IMG/VR virus record: IMGVR_UViG_3300025646_000461
Span: 1-21,020 of that record
DNA from: a virus
Strand: one strand, 5' to 3'
DNA length: 21,020 nt
Both the position numbers and the translations under genes were made by a program. The notes beneath the pieces were generated by a model. That model was not told the origin of the DNA, did no database searches, and saw only the letters and a program-made list of their open reading frames with translations. Shown piece by piece: positions 1 through 7,552 of the stretch (position 1 is its first letter; every line of letters starts with the position of its first letter).

Positions 1-1
1 A

Positions 2-1009
2 GGTAAGGAGATGAAAGAAACTATGAAATCAGAAATGGAAGAAGCAATGTCCGATGAAATGGAAGAGGCTTATGACATGGATGAAGAAATGGATCTTGAT
101 GAAATCCTTGCTGAACTCGAGAAAGAACTTGAGGAAACTAATATTGATCCAGGTGTTGAACCTAAATCATTCCTTAAGAAAAAACCAGATGTAGCACAAC
201 TTGAAGAAGAAGAACTTACTGAAGGTGAAGACATGACTGAACAGGAAGATGAAATGGAAATGGATTCTGAAATGGAAGGTGATGAAGAAATTGATTTAGA
301 AGATATGTCTGAAGAAGATCTTAAGTCTTTTATCGAGGATGTAATTAAAAGCATGGTTGAAGCTGGTGAATTAGAAGCTGGAGATGAATTTGAAACTGAA
401 GGTGAAGAAGCTGAAGGTGAAGAAGAAATCGAAATGGAAGATGAAGCAGAAGAAATCATGGAAGGTGAAGAAGAAATGGAAGAAGCTCTTGATTTGGGCA
501 TAACAGATGCTGAATTTATAGCGTCATTGCTAGGAGGAGTTGCTTTAGTAGGTGGTATTGCTGCTGCTGAAGCAAGAAAAGAACTAGCTGCTGCTGCTAA
601 AAAAGGAAAAGATGCTGTTGCTGCTACAATGAAAAAGCTTTTAGGTAAAGGTGATGTTGCTGAAATGGAAGAAATAACAACTGAAGTTGAATCATTGAAA
701 AATGAAATCAATGAAGTGAATCTTTTAAATGCTAAATTACTTTACTTAAACAAAATCTTCAGAATCAAAAATCTAACAGAAAGCCAAAAAGCAAAAATTA
801 TTCCTGCTTTTGATAAAGCTACTACTGTAAAAGAAGCAAAACTTATCTTTGAAACAATTTCTGAAAATCTCTCAGATTCAAGAAACCCAATCAAAGAAAA
901 TCGTTCATTAGCTTCTAAGCCTGTAGGAGTTGCTCCTAAAAAGGAAATGATTTTAGAAGTTGATTCTCAAGTTGCTAGATGGCAAAAGTTAGCTGGAATT
1001 AAAAATTAA
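2..1009 (+). CDS. 22: Prohead core scaffolding protein, gp22-like (5' end outside window)
   Basis: Forms the internal core on which the T4-like capsid shell assembles and which the prohead protease later degrades. From the first ATG (position 11), residues 1-160 are extremely acidic and rich in Glu and Met. Residues 170-187 are an unusual Gly/Ala/Val hydrophobic stretch. Residues 225-285 hold the most recognisable part, a helical segment with NLLNAKLLYLNKIF followed by a TTVKEAKL motif, which I know from T4-type scaffold proteins. The C-terminus reads QVARWQKLAGI, a usual scaffold ending. The frame is open to the window edge: three sense codons precede the ATG, and the AAGGAG there abuts the ATG too closely to act as a ribosome site. 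The real start is therefore probably upstream and the gene is partial. Its place directly before the capsid gene matches T4 order 22-23. Confidence 0.85.
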   Translation, partial: GKEMKETMKSEMEEAMSDEMEEAYDMDEEMDLDEILAELEKELEETNIDPGVEPKSFLKKKPDVAQLEEEELTEGEDMTEQEDEMEMDSEMEGDEEIDLEDMSEEDLKSFIEDVIKSMVEAGELEAGDEFETEGEEAEGEEEIEMEDEAEEIMEGEEEMEEALDLGITDAEFIASLLGGVALVGGIAAAEARKELAAAAKKGKDAVAATMKKLLGKGDVAEMEEITTEVESLKNEINEVNLLNAKLLYLNKIFRIKNLTESQKAKIIPAFDKATTVKEAKLIFETISENLSDSRNPIKENRSLASKPVGVAPKKEMILEVDSQVARWQKLAGIKN

Positions 1010-1032
1010 ATTAATCTAAAAACAAACAAACA

Positions 1033-2658
1033 ATGTCACAATTAAATTCTCTTTTAGAAAGCGCTGCTGGTTCATGGAAGAGCCTTCAGAGCGATGCTGC
1101 TAGATTAGCTAGCAAATGGGAAAAGACAGGTTTACTAGAAGGTCTTGGAAACGAGACTGAAAAGAATAACATGTCTATGATCCTTGAAAACCAAGCAAAA
1201 CAATTAGTAGTTGAATCTTCACTTTCAGGTGGAGGTACTGCTGGTGGTACTTTTACTGCTGGTACAGGTGAACAATGGGCTGGTGTAGCTCTTCCACTTG
1301 TACGTAAGGTATTTGGTCAGATTGCTGCTCAGGAATTCGTTTCTGTACAGCCTATGAACCTACCTTCAGGTCTAGTATTCTACTTAGACTTCCAGTACGG
1401 TACTGCTAAAAATCCATTCTCTGCAGGTGGTGATGTATATAGTTCAGGATCTATGTATGGTTTAACTGAAGGTACTTCTGCTCCATCAGAAGGTATCTAT
1501 GGTGGTGGTAGATTCGGTTATTCTATCAATAACACTGCTTCAGTATTTACTGCTACTGTAGCTACAGCTTCTTGGGCTGATTTGAATTTCGATTCAAACT
1601 TCTCAGCTTCTGCTGCTGCTGAGGCTTACAAGAAAGTAACTATTGATATGTCAGGTACTAATGCTGATCTTAAAGCTGCTCGTGCTTTCGTATTAACTTC
1701 AGGTTCATTAGTAACTGTTAGTCCTAACTTTACTTCAGTAAGTGGTAATAGTGTAACATTTATTACTGATGGTGGTAATGAAACTGCTGCTTATGCTAAC
1801 ACTGCTGTTACATATTCACTTCAACCAGTAGATAATGCTCGTGGTGATTTCGAAGATGGTAACACTACATTGAATGGTCTTAACTCAACTATCTCAATTC
1901 CTGAGGTAAATGTTAAGTTAAAATCTGAATCAATCGTTGCTAAAACTCGTAAATTAAAGGCTGTTTGGACTCCTGAGTTCGCTCAAGATCTTAACGCTTA
2001 CCAATCATTAGATGCTGAAGCAGAATTAACTTCTATCATGAGCGAGTACATCTCATTAGAGATCGACCTTGAAATTCTTGATATGTTGATTACTTCAGTA
2101 CCTGGTGGTAGTGTTGAGTACTGGTCAGCTGAAAACAACCAAGCTATCAACGCTGGTGCAACTGCATTCTCTACTTTAACTTCAGGTTTCTATAACACAC
2201 AAGGTCAATGGTTCCAAACTCTTGGTACTAAAGTACAGAAATTGTCTAACAGAATTCACCAATTAACTCTTAGAGGTGGTGCTAACTTCATGGTTGTTTC
2301 TCCAACTGTAGCTACAGTTATTGAATCAATCCCTGGATATGCTGCTGATTCTAATGGTGATGCTGCTCAAATGAAGTATGCATTTGGTGTACAGAAAGTT
2401 GGTCAATTAAACGGTAGATACCAAGTTTACAAGAACCCATACATGACTGAAAACCAGATCTTAATGGGCTTTAGAGGAACTCAATTCCTTGAAACTGGTG
2501 CTGTATTTGCTCCATATATTCCATTAATCATGACTCCTCTTGTATACGATCCAGATACATTTACTCCACGTAAAGGTCTCTTAACTCGTTATGCTAAGAA
2601 GATGATTCGTCCGGAATTTTATGGTTTGATTAAGGTTGCTGGATTGAACACTATCTAA
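1033..2658 (+). CDS. 23: Major capsid protein, gp23-like
   Basis: Main hexamer-forming shell protein of the head (541 aa; T4 gp23 is 521 aa). Residues 301-346 contain the gp23 core signature: a basic KTRKLKA segment, then EFAQDL, DAEAEL and a conserved helix. Residues 85-125 carry the VQPMNLPSGLVF block of the N-arm. The first ~60 residues look like a removable propeptide. Candidate prohead-protease sites of the (I/L)-x-E type lie after E9, E36 and E52; the ILE/NQ site at 50-54 looks best because the following region resembles other T4-like capsid proteins. Residues ~200-280 are Ser/Thr/Gly-rich and probably form a surface insertion. The start follows an A-rich leader without a Shine-Dalgarno sequence, 23 nt after the scaffold stop. 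The gene uses more CGT and C-ending codons than its neighbours, as expected for very high expression. A strong terminator follows. Confidence 0.95.
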   Translation: MSQLNSLLESAAGSWKSLQSDAARLASKWEKTGLLEGLGNETEKNNMSMILENQAKQLVVESSLSGGGTAGGTFTAGTGEQWAGVALPLVRKVFGQIAAQEFVSVQPMNLPSGLVFYLDFQYGTAKNPFSAGGDVYSSGSMYGLTEGTSAPSEGIYGGGRFGYSINNTASVFTATVATASWADLNFDSNFSASAAAEAYKKVTIDMSGTNADLKAARAFVLTSGSLVTVSPNFTSVSGNSVTFITDGGNETAAYANTAVTYSLQPVDNARGDFEDGNTTLNGLNSTISIPEVNVKLKSESIVAKTRKLKAVWTPEFAQDLNAYQSLDAEAELTSIMSEYISLEIDLEILDMLITSVPGGSVEYWSAENNQAINAGATAFSTLTSGFYNTQGQWFQTLGTKVQKLSNRIHQLTLRGGANFMVVSPTVATVIESIPGYAADSNGDAAQMKYAFGVQKVGQLNGRYQVYKNPYMTENQILMGFRGTQFLETGAVFAPYIPLIMTPLVYDPDTFTPRKGLLTRYAKKMIRPEFYGLIKVAGLNTI

Positions 2659-2686
2659 GTCATTGACTTAGTTCATCCATAAAAAG

Positions 2687-2714
2687 AAAGAGGCGCGTTT
2701 TGCGCCTCTTTTTT
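2687..2714 (+). terminator. Rho-independent terminator after the capsid gene
   Basis: A perfect 10-bp stem (2687-2696 with 2702-2711) contains the GC-rich core GAGGCGC/GCGCCTC. It encloses a 5-nt loop and runs into a T tract ending at 2714. It lies 28 nt after the capsid stop codon and separates the head genes from the following island. Confidence 0.95.
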
Positions 2715-2745
2715 ATATGTATAACCGACCCGAAAATTCTGGACT

Positions 2746-3327
2746 ATGAAACAATGTAAAAAATGTAATGTAGAAAAATCTTTAGATCAATTCTATAATA
2801 AAAAAGGAGAACCTGATGGGAAGCATAGATATTGTAATACTTGTATGAGGCAAGAAAAAAAAGAATATTATAATCGTACTAAAGATGAACGTATCGACTA
2901 CTACAAAAAATATAGAGCAGAAAATAAAGAATATTTTAATAAGTATTCTAATAACCATTACCATACCAAAAAAGAACTTTATAGAGAATGGAATAGAGAA
3001 CAATATAAATCAAACCCAGAATTTAAACTAAAACATTTAGTTATAGGAAGAATTTATTCAGCTTTACAATCTTATCAAACTTTAAAAAATGATAAGACTG
3101 TTGAGTATTTAGGATGTTCAATAGGTGAATATTATGAGTATTTAAAAGGTATGTTTAATGAAAATATGAATTGGGATAATCATGGGGAATATTGGGAAAT
3201 AGATCATATTAAACCAATTGATGCTTTTGATTTAAATGATGAAAAACAGTTATATGAGGCCTTTCATTATACCAATACTCAACCTTTAGAAAAAACTCTA
3301 AATAGAGAAAAAAGTAACAACTTTTAA
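2746..3327 (+). CDS. HNH endonuclease, free-standing homing type
   Basis: Probable DNA-cutting enzyme of the kind that inserts between phage genes and spreads by homing. The N-terminus carries a zinc-knuckle pattern, C4-x2-C7 and C30-x2-C33. Residues 35-95 are highly charged and rich in Lys, Tyr and Asn, suiting DNA contact. The catalytic HNH/ββα module lies at the C-terminus: WEIDHIKP (D153, H154) followed by N177 and N186 with typical spacing. Length (193 aa) fits phage HNH proteins that pair an N-terminal zinc finger with a C-terminal nuclease. The gene sits alone between the capsid terminator and the first early-type promoter, and I see no good promoter of its own. It is more AT-rich than the capsid gene, consistent with a separate origin. 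Its target site and whether it is active are unknown. Confidence 0.88.
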   Translation: MKQCKKCNVEKSLDQFYNKKGEPDGKHRYCNTCMRQEKKEYYNRTKDERIDYYKKYRAENKEYFNKYSNNHYHTKKELYREWNREQYKSNPEFKLKHLVIGRIYSALQSYQTLKNDKTVEYLGCSIGEYYEYLKGMFNENMNWDNHGEYWEIDHIKPIDAFDLNDEKQLYEAFHYTNTQPLEKTLNREKSNNF

Positions 3328-3334
3328 CATTCTA

Positions 3335-3366
3335 TTTGGTTACCTGAGGAATTGTTTGTATATTTA
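3335..3366 (+). promoter_or_regulatory. Early-type promoter P1 (TTTGG / TATATTTA)
   Basis: TTTGG at 3335 and TATATTTA at 3359-3366, 24 nt apart start to start. This resembles the Bacteroidetes -33 TTTG and -7 TAnnTTTG pattern. It ends 24 nt before the ATG of the 49-codon gene. Two further copies with identical spacing lie downstream. Confidence 0.7.
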
Positions 3367-3390
3367 CACAAATAAGAAAAAATAAAGGTT

Positions 3391-3540
3391 ATGAAAGTAG
3401 GAGATAAAGTTTATACATTAGAACGTCCTGGTCAACTTTTTACATTAGTTTGGTATAAAAAAGGTGATAATACTTGTGCTGTTGCAAACGAGCGTTCAAG
3501 ATTTGTTGTAAAAACTTCTACTTTAAGTTTGGCTATTTAA
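3391..3540 (+). CDS. Small protein of unknown function (49 aa)
   Basis: ATG at 3391 and TAA at 3538-3540 give 49 codons with no Shine-Dalgarno sequence; the leader is AAATAAAGGTT, shared with the next gene. The protein begins MKVGDKVYTL and then alternates short hydrophobic and polar runs (LFTLVW, RFVVKTS). This suggests a small β-barrel of SH3/KOW type, but that is only a guess from the pattern. Its dedicated promoter and conserved leader argue that it is real. The last codons overlap the -33 box of the next promoter. I do not recognise a family. Confidence 0.65.
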   Translation: MKVGDKVYTLERPGQLFTLVWYKKGDNTCAVANERSRFVVKTSTLSLAI

Positions 3541-3559
3541 AATATTATTCGTACATTTA
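3528..3559 (+). promoter_or_regulatory. Early-type promoter P2 (TTTGG / TACATTTA)
   Basis: TTTGG at 3528-3532, inside the end of the preceding small gene, and TACATTTA at 3552-3559. The 24-nt spacing equals that of P1 and P3. It faces the 105-aa gene starting at 3587. Confidence 0.68.
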
Positions 3560-3586
3560 CATATAAAGAAATAAAAAATAAAGGTT

Positions 3587-3904
3587 ATGAAAACAATTAT
3601 TAGATTTTACGAAGGAAGTAATAAATACAGTGAAAAGGAATTAGCTGATAAATCTATTGATAATCTTACTCGATTAGCATCTGGTATATTGAATGAATTG
3701 AACCATCAATATAATTACAGACCAACCAATGAATGGTTATGGGCTGAATGTATTGTTACTGTTGATGATAAGGTTATAGAACAATACAGAATTAGTCGTA
3801 TAACCAAAAATCAATTAAGGTTACTTGATGTATTAGAAGGAATGGATGAAATTAAAATCCCAGTCTACCCTGATATTAATTTAACTTTTATTGCAAAAAG
3901 CTAA
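3587..3904 (+). CDS. Hypothetical protein (105 aa)
   Basis: I do not recognise this protein. It is soluble-looking with no membrane segment or signal peptide and has mixed α/β character. A helical stretch around residues 20-45 (SIDNLTRLASGILNEL) precedes a probable strand region, WAECIVTVDDKVIEQY, and the C-terminal half ends in hydrophobic residues. The ATG follows the leader AAATAAAGGTT, nearly identical to that of the preceding small gene, downstream of promoter P2. Its position in the early-promoter island suggests an early host-takeover or nucleic-acid-related role, but nothing in the sequence proves this. Confidence 0.75.
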   Translation: MKTIIRFYEGSNKYSEKELADKSIDNLTRLASGILNELNHQYNYRPTNEWLWAECIVTVDDKVIEQYRISRITKNQLRLLDVLEGMDEIKIPVYPDINLTFIAKS

Positions 3905-3910
3905 AAAAAA

Positions 3911-3942
3911 TTTGGTTATCCAAGGAATCATTCGTATATTTA
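3911..3942 (+). promoter_or_regulatory. Early-type promoter P3 (TTTGG / TATATTTA)
   Basis: TTTGG at 3911-3915 and TATATTTA at 3935-3942, again 24 nt apart. It matches P1 almost throughout, including a shared AGGAAT in the spacer. It lies between the 105-aa gene and the RadA-like ATPase, whose ATG is 21 nt downstream. Confidence 0.7.
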
Positions 3943-3963
3943 TGTTTTAAAGAAATAAAAGTT

Positions 3964-4752
3964 ATGAAAAATCAAATTAAAAGAGGTCGTCCACGTAAAA
4001 CTCAAATAGTAAAAACATTTAATCCTTCATCTGTTAAATTATTTAGGGGTTCGGATTTAAGCTTTAATACTAGTTTATTCATCCCTTTAAAAACCAATCG
4101 TGAGATTGATGTTATACTTTCAACTGAAGGTGGATTAATGCCAGGTACTAATATGGTATTTGTTGGTGGTCCAGGTTCAGGTAAAAGTACTGTTACTTTA
4201 GATATGTTATCAGATTTTACTAATAAAGGTTATAAATGTTTATTTGTAAGTGGTGAAATGGATGAAATTGCTCATTACAAGTATTGTAAGCGTTTACCTA
4301 AATTTCAAAATGTTCAAACTTTATTTTTGAAAAACTATGCTGAAACTGTAAAGGAAACTTTAGAGTATGTTTTTGATCAAGGTTATGATGTAATTGCAAT
4401 TGATTCCCTTGCTGAAGTAATTGAAATGGTTAAAGATAATTACCGAACTACTGAAAGTGCAGCTGAAAGTTGGTTGCTTAACTTACAAGATAAGCATAAA
4501 AAAGGTGAAAATAAGTGTTCATATTATACTACTTTCATTAATATTCAACAAGTTACTAAAGCTGGTGATTTTGCAGGATCTAACCGCCTTAAACACATGA
4601 CTGATGCAATGTGCCACATTGAACGTAGTAAAGATGGTTTAGAGCGTTCAATTCATTTTAGTAAAAATAGGGATTGTGATAAGGATTTTAAAATGTATTT
4701 TTCAATCCATCGAGATACAGTTCATTATTCATACGAGTTTACTAATGACTAA
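3964..4752 (+). CDS. RadA/RecA-fold ATPase with AT-hook-like N-terminus
   Basis: ATPase of the RecA/RadA superfamily, probably acting on single-stranded or branched DNA in recombination or replication. The Walker A motif is GGPGSGKST at residues 68-76. Walker B is VIAID at 143-147. The segment FVSGEMD (94-100) matches the RadA/Sms region after Walker A. Residues 209-220 (LKHMTDAMCHIE) resemble the RadA stretch that precedes its KNRFG motif, and KNR is present at 234-236, but followed by Asp-Cys instead of Phe-Gly. The RadA N-terminal zinc finger and C-terminal Lon-like domain are both missing (262 aa against about 450 for RadA). In their place residues 6-12, KRGRPRK, look like an AT-hook, which could favour AT-rich DNA. 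A DnaB-like or UvsX-like role remains possible. The next gene begins 11 nt after the stop, so the two are probably co-transcribed from P3. Confidence 0.8.
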   Translation: MKNQIKRGRPRKTQIVKTFNPSSVKLFRGSDLSFNTSLFIPLKTNREIDVILSTEGGLMPGTNMVFVGGPGSGKSTVTLDMLSDFTNKGYKCLFVSGEMDEIAHYKYCKRLPKFQNVQTLFLKNYAETVKETLEYVFDQGYDVIAIDSLAEVIEMVKDNYRTTESAAESWLLNLQDKHKKGENKCSYYTTFINIQQVTKAGDFAGSNRLKHMTDAMCHIERSKDGLERSIHFSKNRDCDKDFKMYFSIHRDTVHYSYEFTND

Positions 4753-4763
4753 AATTAAATAAA

Positions 4764-5549
4764 ATGAAAAATTTAAATCTAATACCACTAAATAACGACC
4801 TTAATAAGTTACAAGGTTTTATTCCTTCACTTGATAAAAATTGGAGGAATTCACAACGAATTAAATCAAACCCATATCAAATTGAAACGCTTGATGCTAT
4901 CTCAGATTTACAAAAATATGGATGGAAGATCTCAGGAGCAAGAGAGGTTAGAGATAAACGTTCCTATAAAGTTTCAAACCATCTAATTAAATTAGATCAT
5001 CCTGATTTTCAAATTAAAAATAAATCAGGTAACTCTGAAGCTATAGCTTCAATGAGATTATATAATAGTTGTGATGGTTCTTCACCATTAGAGATGGATT
5101 TTGGTGTTTTTCGTCAAATATGTTCAAATGGCATGGTAGCTAATACTTCCTATAGCAATTATAAAATTCAACATACTGAAAAAGGGAATAGTAAAGTTCA
5201 TGAAATTTTAATGGATGCTAATATTCAAGCTAATTTAGTAATAGATGAATTTAATAAACTTAAAAATGTTGAATTAGATCATATTAAAGCTATAAAATTA
5301 GCTTCAGATGCTGCTCGTATTAGATTTGGTAATATATCTAATTTTGATGTAAATCAACTATTGGAACCTGTTAGAGTTGAAGATACTGATAATGATGTTT
5401 GGACTGTATTCAATCGAATCCAGGAAAATTTAACACAATCTAATAGATTGATAGATAGAGATGGATACGCTATTTCAGGTGTTAATTCAGTTAAGGAAGA
5501 TACTCGAATTAATAAAGCATTATTTGAAAAAGCTTATGCGTTAGTTTAA
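4764..5549 (+). CDS. DUF932 family protein
   Basis: Belongs to the DUF932 (phage/plasmid-like) family, whose role is not settled; members occur on plasmids and phages, often near DNA-metabolism or anti-restriction genes. The family hallmark RQICSNGM lies at residues 117-124, preceded by a strand-rich region with GSSPLEMDFG. The C-terminal third carries the usual helical part with a Trp (VWTVFNRIQENL) and a final INKALFEKAY segment. The 261-aa length is usual for the family. It sits 11 nt behind the RadA-like gene and ahead of a terminator, so it is the last gene of the island. Confidence 0.8.
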   Translation: MKNLNLIPLNNDLNKLQGFIPSLDKNWRNSQRIKSNPYQIETLDAISDLQKYGWKISGAREVRDKRSYKVSNHLIKLDHPDFQIKNKSGNSEAIASMRLYNSCDGSSPLEMDFGVFRQICSNGMVANTSYSNYKIQHTEKGNSKVHEILMDANIQANLVIDEFNKLKNVELDHIKAIKLASDAARIRFGNISNFDVNQLLEPVRVEDTDNDVWTVFNRIQENLTQSNRLIDRDGYAISGVNSVKEDTRINKALFEKAYALV

Positions 5550-5575
5550 AATACTTTATTTTTATTTCTTTAATT

Positions 5576-5606
5576 AAGGGCTTAGATTTTATATCTAAGC
5601 CTTTTT
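5576..5606 (+). terminator. Rho-independent terminator closing the early-type island
   Basis: A 9-bp perfect stem, GGCTTAGAT with ATCTAAGCC (5579-5587 with 5593-5601), and a 5-nt loop, followed by a T-rich tract. It lies about 25 nt after the DUF932 stop codon. Flanking A and T residues could extend the stem. Confidence 0.9.
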
Positions 5607-5610
5607 ATTC

Positions 5611-5620
5611 AATATTTATT
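5611..5620 (+). promoter_or_regulatory. Late-type promoter box upstream of phoH
   Basis: AATATTTATT, a one-base variant of the recurrent AATATTTATA box. It starts directly after the terminator and ends 24 nt before the phoH ATG. No TTTGG box sits at the early-promoter spacing. Confidence 0.5.
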
Positions 5621-5644
5621 AGAAATAAATAAATTTAGTTCTTT

Positions 5645-6358
5645 ATGGCTTCTAATCATCATACCGATGAGGTATTTAAACAAAAGAGGATACCTAAAAA
5701 CCCTATTAAATTTAAAATTCAATTAAATGAAGAACAAAAATTAGCAAAAGAAGAAATAATATCAAATACTCTTACTTTATTAGCTGGTTCTGCAGGTTCA
5801 GGTAAAACCCTATTAGCATGTCAAATTGCATTAGATGGTCTCTTTAGAAGACAATACGAAAAAATTATAATCACCCGTCCTACCGTTTCAAAAGAGGACA
5901 TTGGTTTTTTACCGGGAGATTTACGTGAAAAAATGGACCCTTGGGTACAACCTATCTATCAAAATATGTATGCTTTGTATGATAAGGAAAAAATTGAAAA
6001 GTACATTGAAAATGGTCAAATAGAAATTGTACCTGTTTCATTTATGCGAGGTAGAACATTTTTAGATTCTTGTATTATTGTAGATGAAGCCCAAAATGTT
6101 ACTCATGAACAAATGGAAATGATTGTAACACGATTAGGTTTACGTTCTAAAATGATTATTTGTGGAGATGATCATCAAGTTGATTTAAAATCTAGAAAAG
6201 ATTCTGGTTTTAGATTTTTATACTCAGCTGCTCGCAAAATTAAAAATATGTGTGCTATTACTTTAAAACAAAATCATAGAGATCCTATAGTAAGTGAGTT
6301 AATTGAATTTTATGAAGAGGCATCTGAGATAGGAATAATATCAGGTAGTAAAAAATAA
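5645..6358 (+). CDS. phoH: PhoH-like P-loop ATPase
   Basis: A PhoH-family nucleotide-binding protein (237 aa), common in marine phages; its role in infection is unknown, though the fold resembles helicase-type ATPases and RNA-linked functions have been proposed. The PhoH landmarks are in order: NEEQKLA (28-34), Walker A GSAGSGKT (48-55), ITRPTV (76-81), GFLPGDLREKMDPW (87-100), the MRGRTF element (134-139), Walker B IIVDEAQN (144-151) and CGDDHQVDL. This is the bare core domain, without the extra PIN or RNA-binding domains of longer PhoH2 types. It lies between the early-type island and the neck genes, with its own upstream late-type box, so its timing cannot be settled from sequence. Confidence 0.92.
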   Translation: MASNHHTDEVFKQKRIPKNPIKFKIQLNEEQKLAKEEIISNTLTLLAGSAGSGKTLLACQIALDGLFRRQYEKIIITRPTVSKEDIGFLPGDLREKMDPWVQPIYQNMYALYDKEKIEKYIENGQIEIVPVSFMRGRTFLDSCIIVDEAQNVTHEQMEMIVTRLGLRSKMIICGDDHQVDLKSRKDSGFRFLYSAARKIKNMCAITLKQNHRDPIVSELIEFYEEASEIGIISGSKK

Positions 6359-6377
6359 AAGGGAAACCATCTTTTTT

Positions 6378-6387
6378 AATATTTATA
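6378..6387 (+). promoter_or_regulatory. Late-type promoter box upstream of gp13
   Basis: AATATTTATA, preceded by a T-run and only 12 nt before the ATG. It is the one copy that also contains TATAAATA, the T4 late consensus, on the coding strand. A transcript from it would have a very short leader. Confidence 0.6.
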
Positions 6388-6399
6388 AATAAAACTACG

Positions 6400-7551
6400 A
6401 TGGCTAATATCTCAATTTATAATGGTAATCCTATTTTTACATCAGGTTCAATTACACCTTTTGGATTTTATGATAGTGATACCGATTTCCAAATTGATGC
6501 TGTACGAGTAGCTAAATTTTGTGCTAATAGATTAGGTTATCCTATAGTTGACATTGAATTAGATTCAGGTTCATTTTTTACAGCGTTTGAAGAAGCTGTA
6601 ACTGTATATGGGAACGAAGTTTATGCTTATAAGTTAAAAGAAAATTATTTATCAATAGAAGGAGTTAGTACAGGTTCAAACTTAAATGATAAAATTATAA
6701 ATGATACTCTAAGTAGAATTATAGCTACTTCTCAACAGTATGGGATTGAAGCTATGTCTGGGGGTAATATTGAACTTTATGAAGGTTTAATTAATTTAAC
6801 TGAGAGTATTCAAAACTATGATTTAGATGCATGGGCTGTTGAACAAGGTCACACTACTGGGGATATAGAAATTAAAAGAGTATTTTATGAAGCTCCTCCT
6901 GCAATTGTAAGATATTTTGACCCTTATGCAGGTACAGGAACAGATTTACAAGGTTTATTGCAAACTTTTGGATTTGGTAATTATTCTCCTGGTATTAACT
7001 TTTTATTAATGCCTGTAAGTTATGATATTGCTAAATTTCAAGCAATAGAATTTAATGATCAGATTAGAAAATCTAATTATTCATTTGAAGTTCATAATAA
7101 TAAACTAAAAATATTCCCTATACCTACAAGTAATATTGATACATTAAAAATTCAATATATCCTAAAATCAGAAAGAGCAGCTGCCGCTATTCAATCTGGT
7201 AGTGGTTTAGTAACTAATGTAGGTAATGCCCCATACACAAACCCAACCTATTCTGAAATCAATTCAGTAGGTAGAAGTTGGATTTTTGAATATACTTTAG
7301 CTTTAGTTAAAGAAATGTTAGGATATGTTAGAGGTAAATACAGCTCAGTACCTATACCAGGTGATGCTGTTACTTTAAATCAATCAGATTTAATAGCATC
7401 TGCTAATACTACAAAAGAAACTCTAATAAATAAATTAAGAGATTATTTAGATCAAACTTCTAGGGAAAAATTATTAGAATCAAGAACAAAAGAAACGGAA
7501 TATAGAAAAAAAGAATTATCTGAAGTTCCATTTACAATTTATATAGGATAA
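6400..7551 (+). CDS. 13: Neck protein, gp13-like
   Basis: Head-completion/neck protein that closes the portal and connects head to tail. Its N-terminal region (about residues 30-75) pairs an NRLGYPIVDIEL segment with an AVTVYGNEVY helix. This matches the T4 gp13 arrangement of RLGAPIINVEL followed by a helix ending in LELYGEY. The C-terminus also fits: a WIFEYTLALVKEMLG helix, a proline/glycine turn with PIPGDAV, a long charged helix and a final FTIYIG, parallel to the FGILVG ending of T4 gp13. At 383 aa it is longer than T4 gp13 (309 aa), the extra length being in the middle. The gp14-like gene follows after one base, and the order 13-14-15 is conserved as in T4. Confidence 0.82.
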   Translation: MANISIYNGNPIFTSGSITPFGFYDSDTDFQIDAVRVAKFCANRLGYPIVDIELDSGSFFTAFEEAVTVYGNEVYAYKLKENYLSIEGVSTGSNLNDKIINDTLSRIIATSQQYGIEAMSGGNIELYEGLINLTESIQNYDLDAWAVEQGHTTGDIEIKRVFYEAPPAIVRYFDPYAGTGTDLQGLLQTFGFGNYSPGINFLLMPVSYDIAKFQAIEFNDQIRKSNYSFEVHNNKLKIFPIPTSNIDTLKIQYILKSERAAAAIQSGSGLVTNVGNAPYTNPTYSEINSVGRSWIFEYTLALVKEMLGYVRGKYSSVPIPGDAVTLNQSDLIASANTTKETLINKLRDYLDQTSREKLLESRTKETEYRKKELSEVPFTIYIG

Positions 7552-7552
7552 A

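Noticed and set aside
70-711. Minus-strand open frame of 213 codons, very Ser-rich
   Set aside because: It is the mirror of the repeated GAA/GAT codons of the acidic scaffold gene; composition is wholly explained by that gene and there is no promoter or start context.
2715-2745. Promoter for the HNH gene
   Set aside because: No TTTGG box at the right distance and no AATATTTATA box; the short gap shows nothing convincing.
2782-3003. Minus-strand open frame opposite the HNH gene
   Set aside because: Phe/Ile-rich sequence from reading AAA/AAT codons backwards; the HNH gene on the + strand has clear motifs.
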